NCBI GenBank assembly: GCA_025331565.1
Contig: JAFREQ010000045.1
Coordinates: 1,674,001-1,738,000 of the forward strand
DNA length: 64,000 nucleotides
Direction: 5' to 3'
DNA from: Holacanthus passer
Lineage: Eukaryota > Chordata > Actinopteri > Pomacanthidae
Shown here: positions 12,001-22,475 of the stretch, piece by piece
How the letters are laid out: every line of letters starts with the position of its first letter
Position numbering within the stretch: position 1 is the stretch's first letter
The notes under the pieces: model-generated
Database searches by the model: none
Seen by the model: the letters and a program-made list of their open reading frames with translations, nothing else
Told to the model about the DNA's origin: nothing
Translations under genes and position numbers: made by a program

Positions 12001-13664
12001 TCTCCAGTCAGCTCCGTCCTGCCTCTCTCAGCTCAGCCTGAACCAGACGGCTGTGACTGAAGCCACACTGGTCGTCCTGCCCACCTGTGTGCCACAACTG
12101 AGGCTCCTCAGCATCAAGCAAACGAAGGTACTTCAGCTCTAATGGCACATAGTTCTCATTGAGTTAATCCCCTTAATGACATTTCTTTGTCTTGATGTGT
12201 TTTTTTCCTCCCAGGTCAAGGATGTGTCAGCTTTGGCAGAGCTGTCCAGCCTGCAGACTCTCAACCTGGATGGGACAGGTGTGACTGAAAGCTCTCTGGA
12301 GCACCTTGCCTCCCACCCTGCTTTGTCTTCCCTCAGTTTGGCGGGAATCCCTGTAGCGGATGGCAATCAAGCCCTGCAGATCATCTCAGGTTCGTAAATG
12401 GAAAGGAACATTCAGAGCTGAGCAGGCGGACCGAGTGAAATAGAACGGTCCAAGTGGGGGTGAATCAAACTCTTTTCTACTTTGCCTCCAGGTCTAAAGT
12501 TAACTCACTTGACCCTCCCTGGGCGCCACTCTGTGACAGACAGTGGGTTGTCGTTCCTCTCTAGACTGTCTCTGCTCTCGGAGCTGGACCTGACAGACTA
12601 CACACAAGTCACAGACCAGGGAGTCAAACAGCTCTCTACCATGACCAGGTCATCCCCACACATCATAAGTGCACTGTACATGAAGGTCATCATAACAGTT
12701 GTTTTGCTATGATTACAACAGGAAAACTGATAGGAATATCGTGTGCACTTTGTGTAGGTTGAAGAAGCTGTCACTGAGCAACACTCAGGTGACAGATGCA
12801 GGGCTTCCCTCCCTGCGTGGCCTGCAGGAGCTGCAGGAGCTCTGCTTGGACCGAACGGCAGTCACCAGCCGAGGAGTGGCCGAGCTCATCATCTGTCTGC
12901 CGCACCTCCAGGTGAGTTTACTGGTGACATTTGTGTATTTGTCCATCTGCTAATTGCCCAGCACAGGCTTCCTTTAAGAAATGGGATAGCCAGGAGTCAA
13001 AAGTTGTTTGAAAAATCTTATTGTCATTATCTGTCATGCTATATACTATTTTGTTATTTATAAAGAGGATTTGATACTGCATTTAAAACTGAAAAGAAGA
13101 ACTTTTCCAGCTTTTATGGAGGAAAGGTTAATTAGTGTGTCTTAAAAACCATGCATCCATGCATATCTGTATTGTTGATGAAAGGTTTCAGTAACAAGTT
13201 AAGGTGTCTGAAATTATTTTATTTTATGTGTTTGATATTTTGCTGATGTTAATGGTGTTTTTCCTGTGTTTTCAGGTGTTGGGCTTAGCCAGCACTCAGG
13301 TTGGAGACACAGTAGTGAGGAGAGGTCTTATCCGCTGCAATCAGCTTGTTAAACTTAATCTCAGTCGCACACGGATCACAGACCACGGTGAGGTCAAACT
13401 CTGAAATCACTTGCTCCACCACAACTGACAAATGTCATCTTTTCTTACTTGGATGAATGACCTCTGTGCATTTTTATGTTTTCCTCAGGCCTGAAGTTCT
13501 TGAAACACATGCATCTGGCTCAGGTGAATCTGGACGGTACCGGTGTGAGTCTGATCGGCATTGCCAACCTCCTCTCTTTCACCAACATCAGCAGCATTCG
13601 CGCCAGCAACACTCGCATCGTTCCCCCTGATGAGGTCTCAGATGAGGAGTGGGAAGCCCAGTGA
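6049..13664 (+). CDS. UBA-UBX-LRR protein, predicted p97/VCP adaptor (17 exons, 921 aa)
   Basis: Exons joined in frame: 6049-6069, 7186-7292, 7428-7567, 7742-7902, 8044-8202, 8290-8740, 9141-9242, 9989-10079, 10845-11068, 11154-11396, 11524-11622, 11934-12127, 12215-12389, 12492-12648, 12758-12911, 13276-13387, 13489-13664 (TGA). All junctions are GT-AG and phases agree. Seen: a UBA domain at about residues 8-47 (core EMGFTEEQIQAAV); a Glu/Arg/Lys-rich probable coiled coil at 105-175; a UBX domain at 197-275 with the arginine in SMRERF and the loop motif FPR at 238-240; an acidic and proline-rich linker; a helical cap near 490-535; then leucine-rich repeats of the type LxxLxLxxTxVTDxGL to the C terminus. 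Known: the UBX R...FPR signature binds the p97/VCP N domain and UBA binds ubiquitin. Inferred: it delivers ubiquitinated or LRR-bound clients to p97. I recognise no named mammalian orthologue with this order. The exon 14 donor (GTCATC) is weak. The start is the first ATG after the promoter; exon 1 supplies only seven residues. Confidence 0.92.
9811..9832. repeat. Poly(T) tract
   Basis: A run of about 22 T in intron 7 of the UBA-UBX-LRR gene. Similar runs lie at 31362-31380, 50491-50505 and 63322-63342. Confidence 0.9.
10200..10490. repeat. Interspersed teleost repeat (CAGCTTCTCAAATGTGAG family) in intron 8
   Basis: Segments such as GTCATTTTTCAAGCAAAAAATG, CCAGCTTCTCAAATGTGAG, GACATCACCATAGGCTCTG and the end GTTAGGTGCAGCCCTAATTG match a repeat I recognise as abundant in fish genomes. 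Related copies lie at 50175-50300, 53300-53640, 61185-61315 and probably 62090-62330. The superfamily is not certain. Confidence 0.7.
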
Positions 13665-15545
13665 GCATGGATACCCTCGGTTGGTCCACACATACTGAAC
13701 CTGAGTGCACCTCTGACTGCTGCTGCTGTGGTCCCCCTTTAGCCCCTGAAACATGCTGCCACGAGGATACTCTGAAAAACAGCATACCTGAAACACTCCT
13801 CCTACTTGCACTGTTTCAACTGCAGCTAGTGCCACTAATCTGTCAATCACGCACGCTACCAAGTTGAAACCTTAAACGGGAGCCTTGTGTTTAAGAACTA
13901 GGCCATTTCTAACGTTTACGTATGTATAATCAATTTGTATTTACTTGCATACACTGCAGCTCTTTTGTCTCTGGAGAACTCCACCTGACAAACTTTACAG
14001 CTTTAAAGCTTTATGTGCAGCCTTATAGGTTGGAGCTATCTGTGTTTCTCCAGGTCTGCACTTTTTGAGCCGACTGGCAAGAACATATTAAATAATGGAA
14101 ATGTAACTTGTAACAGCATGCATTTTCAGACTGTAATGACTAACAGACTGACATATGAAGAAATTAAATTAAACCTAAATTAGCAAATTGTCAATTCAAC
14201 CAAATATGGTTGGAAAAAAAAAATTGGAAGGACGTGAAGGCAGATAATGTCTTCCAATAATCATTCTGTCGCTTGTTATTAAAACTAACTTTTAATCTTG
14301 AGCTGTGTTCATGTCATGTTGGATAGAAGAATAAATTCCGTTCACATGAACCTCCTGATGTTTATTAAAACTAAATCTAATGTCTATTTTCATTGTTAGC
14401 TTGAATATTAATATTCAAGAACACTGTTAATCATGCAGCAAACACTACTGCACATCTGCTGTCCAAGATGATGAAAATATTCACTTCAGCTTATTGTTAT
14501 AATGCAGTTACTGCTGCTGAAGGCAAGACACGTTGGCTCCTGTTAATGATTAACTTAAAACCCATAAAAATGAAATTAATGCTCATGTTGCTTCTGTATG
14601 ACAGGGTATTATTGCCACCATGACAAATATTTGCTCATTTAAATGAAATATTACTGTCATTAAATTTTTCTCATCCTGTTGTAAAACATCCTGCCAGATG
14701 TCTAGATCCATTATATTACATGATCTACGTAGGCGCTGACTGTATTTGTCTTGTTTCAAAAACATGGAAGTGTCTCGATATAAAAACACACTAATTTGTC
14801 AAAATGTTTAAAGCAGCAAAAAGGTGAAATGTTTCTTGTTAAATAAGATAAGCAGATTTTGTGTAATAATGGACATGGTATGATAAAATGGTTTCTTGTA
14901 GAAGTGAAAAAACTGAAAGTAGTAAAAACATGACATGAAAAGGACTTGATGAAATTTTAAGATTTAAGAATTTTAAAACTGAACAAAAATGTCACTGTTA
15001 GCAAAACACAGCCATACTTATGTTATGTTGACACCATTCCAGTTTGACATGAACACAGCTTTTCTCTGAGAGCTCATAAAGAAGATTATATAACTTGTGA
15101 TGTCACCTGTATGGATGTTAGTTTACAGCAAACCACAAGTCACCTAAAAACTCAAGTTTTCTCTTTTTAAATGCATCCTGGAGATGCACTGGATTCAGTT
15201 GATAGTTTTTATGAATTGCTGTCATATTACCTTCCTTTATTAGTGTTACTTAAGCCAAGAAATGCCAGTATTTTTTGGACAGCTCAGCCTTTTCATTTGG
15301 ATGGAAGACAGGGTGAGCAGCATACACAGTGTAGTGTAGTGTAGTGGCTAGAAAATGAGGTAGGATCTATGCAGCCATGTGGTTCACAAACCAGAATCCA
15401 AAGCAACGTCTTTAAATCACTTCCAGTTTTGTCCTCTTGTTTACAGAGATGTAAAATAGTTTATTTTCCCTACCAGCTTTTGAGTTTTGGATACGAATAC
15501 TGTATTCATCAAGTTTAAAATAAAGTCTTCTCAATCTAAATATGC
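13665..15545 (+). other. 3' UTR of the UBA-UBX-LRR gene, alternative poly(A) signals
   Basis: No coding exon is visible here. AATAAA occurs at 14330-14335 (UTR about 0.7 kb) and again at 15519-15524 (UTR about 1.9 kb). The second lies only about 40-60 bp from minus-strand AATAAA motifs that would end abcf2, so the two genes may abut. Which signal is used cannot be told from sequence. Confidence 0.5.
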
Positions 15546-16027
15546 TGTTTTTATGTTCTGTTTATTCAGACAAACCTTTATTGCATTACATTGTTAAATA
15601 AGGCAGAACTGCTCTTTTACACAAAAAAAGTCAACTTTTAAATATCATAAAATATGACCTAAAAGCTGCTGCATACATGTTGGGATAAAACAGAACATTC
15701 GGAAAAATAAAACTTTTCAATGAAGACAGCACAATGGAATGCATTCCAAAATGCACTGAGATGCTTTAGGTGAATCAGCCAATCAGAGTGCAGCCTGAGG
15801 TGAAGGGAGGGGGAAGGAGGTTGGGTTCAGCATGGTGCAGCTCTGTCAAACCATGATGGAAATACAGTACAACATGTACAAGAGACGTGTCCAATAAGAT
15901 GCATAAGAGATTGTTTCAGCTCTACTTAGGACATTTCCTGCAATGCAAACCCTGCTCGCCCCCTCTGGAGATTGCAGGTCAAATCCATGATGCAAAATAA
16001 AGGAGTGGCTCAGAGTGTGAAGTTTCT
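15545..16027 (-). other. abcf2: abcf2 3' UTR
   Basis: The stretch downstream of the abcf2 TAA on the minus strand has no open coding exon. Minus-strand AATAAA motifs occur at 15577-15582 and 15561-15566, giving a UTR of about 0.45-0.48 kb. Confidence 0.55.
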
Positions 16028-19000
16028 TTAGATGTCATGCGCTTGCTTTTCGATCTTTGATTTCAAGTGCTCCTTGTACGCCAGGATGTCCCTGTTCCAC
16101 TTTGTGATGGTCTGATTCTCGCACACCCAGATCTCCTGAGCCACCTGGAGAAAGAGACACGATTGTAATTGTGCTAGCTACAACTGCTAAAGTAAAATCT
16201 GCTTTACAGGGTCATTTCCAACCAATTCCTAAATTAATCTATCAAATGATAAATATGTACCTGTTGAATTAGCCTGAAGTCGTGGCTAACTAGCATCATG
16301 CCGCCGTCAAACTCGTTGACGGCTTCTGCCAATGCGTCAATGGTCTCGATATCCAAGTGATTGGTGGGCTCGTCAAGGAACAGCATGTGAGGGTTCTGCC
16401 AGGCCAGCCAGGCAAAACACACCCGGCACTTTTGACCATCTGACAAGTTCCTGATCGGACTGACCTGGAAGACATTTCAGGTGTAAATGTACAGACACTT
16501 TCAGACAAAGACGAACATGCACAATCTGGAAGACTACCCCAATCCTACCTGCTGTTTTCCTGTCAGCCCGTAGCGACCAATGATCTTCCTCATCTCCTCT
16601 TTTTCTTTGATCTCAGGGAAACACTTCATCATGTACTCCAGAGGAGACAGGTCCAGCTCCAGCTGCTCTGTCAGATGCTGTAACATAAGCAGACAGAAGA
16701 CCTTTAATTTTATAGTAAATATACTTTCTATGGAAGGTCTCGCAGAACATCATTGTTTGTCCTGAATCAGATGCCCTGTAATTTTCTGGTTGTTATAGAG
16801 GTGAAGGCTCATAGTACTTTAAAAACAAGCAGGTGCACTGAGGTGCTGTCACAGGCTCAGTGTCTTACCTGGTGATATCTGCCAATCTTGACGTGAGAAT
16901 GTTTGCGGATCATGCCATCGGTGGGTAGGAGCTACAAAATGAAAAGGAGAATGAAACTGAATTCTCTGAAGAAAAACTGCAGGCTGTTGTGGGATAATAG
17001 TTGAAATACACAACACCTACCTCTCCCATCAGCAGCTTCAGCAGTGTGGACTTCCCTGCTCCATTGGGTCCCACCAGAGCCACTCGTGTATCCAAGTCAA
17101 TACCAAACTCCAGGTTTTTATATATGTGCGGCTGTAGGAAACATTAACAGACAAGTGAGACTGAGAAATGTATCTATATGAGTGAACAAAACTCTGTTCA
17201 TGCTGTAATATTACTATACTCACTGTGTTGTCACTGTACTTGAAGCTCACGTTCTGAACCATGATAACAGGAGGAGGAATCTTCCCACAGGGAGGAAAAT
17301 AAAATGACAGAGTCTGTGGGAGACAGAGGCAGGTATTAGTACCATGACAACATTACAAATGTGCCACAATTCCTCAAAATGTGTGTCACTGGGTCAAAAG
17401 TCGGAAAGCAAGTGCTCAACTATAAAGGCAACTGAAAATAGTTTCCAAACCACATCAGTAACCCACATCGTCACAGTACCTTGTCATTCACAACTTTTTC
17501 AGTCAAGCCAGATGCCACCATCTTCTGCAGCGTCTTCTCTTTGCTCTGTGCCTGTCGAGCTAGCTTTGCAGAGCCGTGACCAAACCTGGCAATGTAATTC
17601 TAGAGGAGAGTAAAAAGAACAATGAGTACAAGTCTTGATTCAGCTAATGACAAAACAGAATAATGAGTGTTTCTAAAACTTGAAGGCTGGTAACTACTTT
17701 AATTAAAATAATTTGTTTAGCATTTGGTTAGTTTCACAACACCGACTTTACAATGGTTTTTTTTTCTCTATTTAACAACTTAATGGCATCAGAGAATGCA
17801 TTTTATAACCATTTTTCCTGTGGCTGAAGAAACCCTAAAGATGGCTACTAGTGAGGATATGAGCTAACCTGAGATGAGTTTGCTTTGAGAAAACTCTTTG
17901 TCTAGAGAGGGGGTTCATGCTGTGGTGCATTTCTGTTTGGAGGGTCCTGGACATGGACTAGTTTCAAAGAGTCTGTTCTGAATTATCCAGTCTGTGCAGT
18001 GAAAACTTTCCACCACATGGTGTCTCTCATTTACCTTCATGTGTGCTATCTGGTCCTGTTCCCAGTTGAAGCGCTTCATCTGGTTCTCTTCCAGCTCCTC
18101 TCTGGTCTTCACATACTGGTCATAGTTACCCTTAAAGCGAAAATAGATTTGCATCGTCATCTAACAGGGCGGCACACTGACACATAATTAGTAACAGCCT
18201 ACCCACAGTTTCCTTATTTAGCGTCACATATGGAAGAGTCTATTCAAGATACTTTTTAAGATGTTCCAATGGATGCTAAGGTCGACTTCCTTTCTGACAC
18301 TGAGCTTCAGTTTTGCTTTAAAGCACAAGCTGTGGTTTCAGCCAACTGTTCTCACCGTGTAGTATTTCAGTTTTCTCTGATGCAGGTGGATGATGTTAGT
18401 GCACACACCATTCAGGAAGTCTTGGGAGTGTGAGATGAGCACAAGGATTCGCTTGAACCTGACAACAAAAAACAGGATGAGCAATACACATCAACTGTTT
18501 GGACTCATAAGTGGTGACGTGGGATGTGAACTTACGACTTGAGCTCCTCCTCCAACCACACACACGCATCCAGATCCAAGTGGTTAGTAGGCTCATCCAG
18601 CAACAGCATGAAGGGCTTGATGAACAGGGCTCTGGACAAACAGAGGATATTCATTAAAATTTAATTCACAGTAAACATTTCATTGTGAAACTGTTTTTTT
18701 CAGTGCGTGTTTAACAACTCTAATTTCATACTCTAAAAACACAAGAGGATAATAAAAGTTAATGGGTAACTGAAGAATATCAGTTTCACAATACAATTCA
18801 GGAAGTAATCTGACATGACATCATACATGGAAACTGTAAGATAGCAGGTAAGGATGTTCCACTGTTTGCTTTTTATTCATCTATTAAAACCTGCAACCTA
18901 AAAAAAAAATAGAAACCTATGAACAGGACAAGCACTGCTTCTCAATCCGAATGCAGTGTTTCACTGAATGATCTAATACTCTAATACTTTGTTCTTACCT

Positions 19001-20286
19001 GGCCAGAGCAACACGCATCCTCCATCCTCCACTGAAGTCCTTCAGTTTCTTTTGCTGCATAGCAGTGGTGAAACCCAAACCGTGGAGGATCCGAGAGGCT
19101 CTCACCTCTGCCTTGTCTGCATCTAGCTCCTCCAGACGCTCATACAGCTCCATCAGCTTCTCACACTCAGCTATGCAGGGGTGAGAGAAAGGCATTTTGT
19201 ATTCATTTACAATATAGACAACCCTATGTGAGACAGTTTCCCTTGTCTTTCCTGCAAGTCTGTTCACTGTTCAATCGGCTACACTCAAACTAGGGTGCAT
19301 TTGTTTGCTGTCTCTCAACTATTTTGCATCTGTGACAATAAATTTCCCCACTGCAGTTGCAGTTATTGCATAATACATCACATATGACTCACAGTCCTCA
19401 TGGGCAAGTCTCTCTGCCTCCTTCTCCAGCATAATCCTCTGTTCATCCACCTCCATGACACACTGCAGAGCTGTCTTGTCACTGGGGGCCATCTCCCGGG
19501 TCAAGTGGTAAATATCGATGTGCTCTGGAATGGGAACCTCACGGTGCCCAATGGCTGACAACAACATGGATTTTCCTGGCAGATATAAGTAGAGAAGAAA
19601 ATGAATTTTGCTCGTATGTGACATTAAAAATGCATTCATCCGACTTCTACTTTGGTAAAAACTGCTGTAAAAGAGCAAATGTGTATGTGAAAAAGGTTTA
19701 AGTGAAGTGAATGAACAGTGTAAGTATGTGCTGTTCTTTAGGCACCAGGCACTAGGAAAGTACAGGCTACGCTATCATCTTCTGTGAGTCACCGAATAGT
19801 GATATCACATGCCAGGAGAGACCACTCACCTGTGCCATTGAGGCCAATGAGCCCGTAGCGTCTGCCTGAGTTGAGCTCCAGGCTGGTGTCTGCTAGAAGC
19901 TCTTGACCGTGGAAGGTGAGCGACAGGCTGCTAATGTGGACATCAGTGCTGTTGGGATGCGAGGCCAGAACGCCTGTCACTGCCCGGGCTTCGGTCTTCG
20001 CCAGCTCAAATTCATCCAGCTCCTTTGTCAAACTGGCAATACCTGTGGAAAGGAAATCCCGTTAACCATTTCATTCACATTTCAAGCATAGTGTGGCAAT
20101 AAGTCAATTGAGTAAATCACAACCAAGTCAAAGATGAGTCCTCTCACCATTGCTCTCTGCTCCATTACGCTGGGGCTCGGCCTGTTCACTCTCCTCATTT
20201 AACTCATCAGGTTTCTTGGTACGCTGGCGAGCTTTGGCTGCCTCCTTCTTCTTTGCTGCCTTCTTCTTGGCTAAGTCGGATGGCAT
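16028..20286 (-). CDS. abcf2: ABCF2, ATP-binding cassette subfamily F member 2 (14 coding exons, 611 aa)
   Basis: Coding exons in transcript order: 20286-20148, 20042-19830, 19575-19393, 19170-18999, 18631-18536, 18458-18356, 18130-18035, 17599-17480, 17313-17224, 17131-17021, 16931-16869, 16677-16549, 16464-16261, 16144-16028 (TAA). Seen: a lysine-rich N terminus (MPSDLAKKKAAKKKE), then two ABC ATPase domains and no membrane segments. Domain 1 has Walker A GLNGTGKS at about 113-120, signature FSGG at 224-227 and Walker B ending LLLDEPTNHLD at 245-255. Domain 2 has GPNGAGKS at 425-432, LSDGQ at 512-516 and LFLDEPTNHLD at 533-543. The Walker A of domain 1 is split by an intron. Known: ABC-F proteins are soluble twin-ATPase proteins linked to ribosome and translation functions. 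All catalytic motifs are intact. Length is close to the human protein (about 623). It runs head-to-head with chpf2 and tail-to-tail with the UBA-UBX-LRR gene. Confidence 0.97.
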
Positions 20287-21091
20287 GGTTGTCTAAGGCT
20301 ATTTAACAACCGAAAATGAAAGAGAAACATACGTAGATCAACAATCATATTCTTTAATAATACCAAGATATATGAGGAAAATGATTATAATACACAGAAT
20401 CTCAGCTGTTTGAGGATTTGTTTCATTTCGGAAGCACTTGTTTTATCATTGAAAACTGATCAGGAAGTGTGTAAAAGTGGCTACAAGCTAACAGAAAGTG
20501 GCGTTTGAGGCGGAAAATGTGCCGGTAATTTAACTCATAGTGAAACTTCATCTTCACATCATCATCATCACAGCTGATTTTAAAGGAAAGACTATCGATA
20601 TTAGAAAAGGCCTGATGGGTAATGGTTGGGCCTGAAGAGCTGTGATAATCGTGGTAAAGCTAACCAAGACCGCATTTTGGTCCCTTCAGTCCCACCTGCT
20701 TGCACGTTGTTGGGCTCCTGACATGATAAAGCCTGATAGCCCAGCTGATGCTAACTGATGCCGCTAACATTAAAGCCAGATTTGTCACTTCACTATAAAT
20801 TAACAGACGATAGTACACAAAGAGTTACGTTAAGTGATTAGGAGTGAATGTCAAACACTGAAGGGATGTTATGTTAATTTAGATAAACTAGCGTTGGCTG
20901 CGTTAGCTCGCCGGCTAAGCTAACAACGGTTGCTAGCTGAAGCTAACTCGATGCTAGGCCCGACTAGCTACGACAACGTTTCAAAGCGGCTAATTCGGAG
21001 TCTTTTTCAAGCCTACATTAATTTAGAAAGAAACCTACGTGTGTCACTCGTTAGATATTAAAATGTCAGACGCTATTAAGGTCAAACTTAC

Positions 21092-21200
21092 CTTGAAAAC
21101 GATGACTGGTCTGAGGAGCACACCGACGTCTGGTGTCCACTTTTCGCCGGGTGGATGTAACTACAGCCGATCGGCGAAACCGCCAGACGGACCGTATATG
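21092..21200 (-). other. abcf2: abcf2 non-coding 5' exon (approximate upstream end)
   Basis: On the minus strand a strong donor (CAAG|GTAAGT, exon end at 21092) lies about 800 bp upstream of the first coding exon. That coding exon has an acceptor giving a 5' end at 20298, twelve bases before the ATG at 20286. The stretch before the donor lacks a useful start codon in the abcf2 frame, so I read it as a 5' UTR exon. The transcription start is not visible and the outer boundary is a guess. Confidence 0.6.
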
Positions 21201-21650
21201 GTCAAAAAGGGCGGTGAGAGTGGATGAACCCTCCCCTTCTCATGGGACTGCAGTAAAATGTCCCTTTAATGCTAAATTAGGAACAGATTCCATCTATAAA
21301 TCAGTAAAATAATGTGATTATTAGCTGGGATTAACTAGACTTGAGCGCTAAATTAATAAACACGACATTAGAATTAAAAGCTAAATCGATGAGCATCATG
21401 CTAATAAGGTTTTTAAATCCATCTTTTTCACACTTTTACACTAATATAAATCTTAACACGGGTCTAAACTGATAATATAATATTGTGTTCGTGTTTTTCT
21501 CTGGTTCTGGTTCTTCAGTGTTAAGCTCCGGGTCCCCGCAGTCGGTCGGAGGTGATGCTGCAGCGGTTTCACGCTCAGTCAGTGATGATGAGGCTGAAAG
21601 CGACGTGAGCTGCTCTGTATGTGTGGCACCCACAGCTTTTTCATGAGGAA
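21200..21650. promoter_or_regulatory. Shared head-to-head promoter region of abcf2 and chpf2
   Basis: This stretch separates the abcf2 5' exon (minus) from the probable chpf2 5' exon (plus). The two transcripts point away from each other within about 0.5 kb, so a bidirectional promoter is the simplest reading. CpG dinucleotides are commoner here than in the flanks. No TATA box is evident. Both sides are flanked by GCTA/TTAGC-rich sequence (20660-20965 and 21785-22235). The function is inferred from gene layout. Confidence 0.55.
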
Positions 21651-21710
21651 GTGAACAAACTGGAGAAAATGGACGACATGTGCACGGTGGCTTTTTTACC
21701 TGCGTGGACG
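21630..21710 (+). other. chpf2: Probable chpf2 5' UTR exon with an upstream ATG
   Basis: A plausible donor (GGACG|GTGAGA) ends this stretch at 21710. The next acceptor in the right place is TTCCAG at 22473, giving a chpf2 exon that starts two bases before its ATG. The exon contains an ATG at 21669-21671 open to the donor. After splicing that frame does not match the chpf2 frame, so it would be an upstream ORF overlapping the main start. The 5' boundary is approximate. Confidence 0.5.
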
Positions 21711-22475
21711 GTGAGAAATGGGATCCCACGCCTTCAAAAGTCGATATTCGTGGGGATGGATCGAGGACATCGGCACTAAAACAACGGATGCTAACTCGCT
21801 AGCTCGCTCTTTGATGTTTCTTCCTCCGACACATAACGATAATATTAAGCTTATAGTGTCGGATCGAAACTTTTAAGTCCTCTTGCTTCGATGTTTTTAA
21901 ATCAGCGACCAAGTAGATTAACGTAAACTCAAATGTTGAACTTCAACCGGTGACATTTAGCGTCTTGCTACATTAGTTAGCTGACTTTAGAAGTGGCTAT
22001 TAGCGTTATCGCTAGCCAAAATTATTAAGCTAATTAGCGTAACATTAGCTTAAAAAACAATGAATACACAGACTAACGATACATAGTTATCGTAACAGCT
22101 AACTAGCACAAACAGATTTGTGTTAGACAGCTTATTAAGCAGCTATTAACGCTAATATTAAGCAGTTATTTCTTCTTAAAAAACTAGACTAGACTAACAT
22201 TATACTTAACTGCATCTTGACAGTTTTAGCACCTTCAAGTATGAAGCTAAAGCTAAAACAGCATTTCTCGTATTCCGTATATTTGTTGCTCTAAGTTGCT
22301 TAATAGGTTGATAAACTTTATAACAACAACTTGACACTGTGGTATTCAAGGCAATTTTCTGTCAGTGTCACCCCTCAACATAAAGTACTTTAATGGCGAA
22401 AATGTGTTGAGTTCTAAAAGGAGACTTAGCACATTAAATTCATCCAAAGTGTAACCGAGTTCAAAACTTCCAGAT

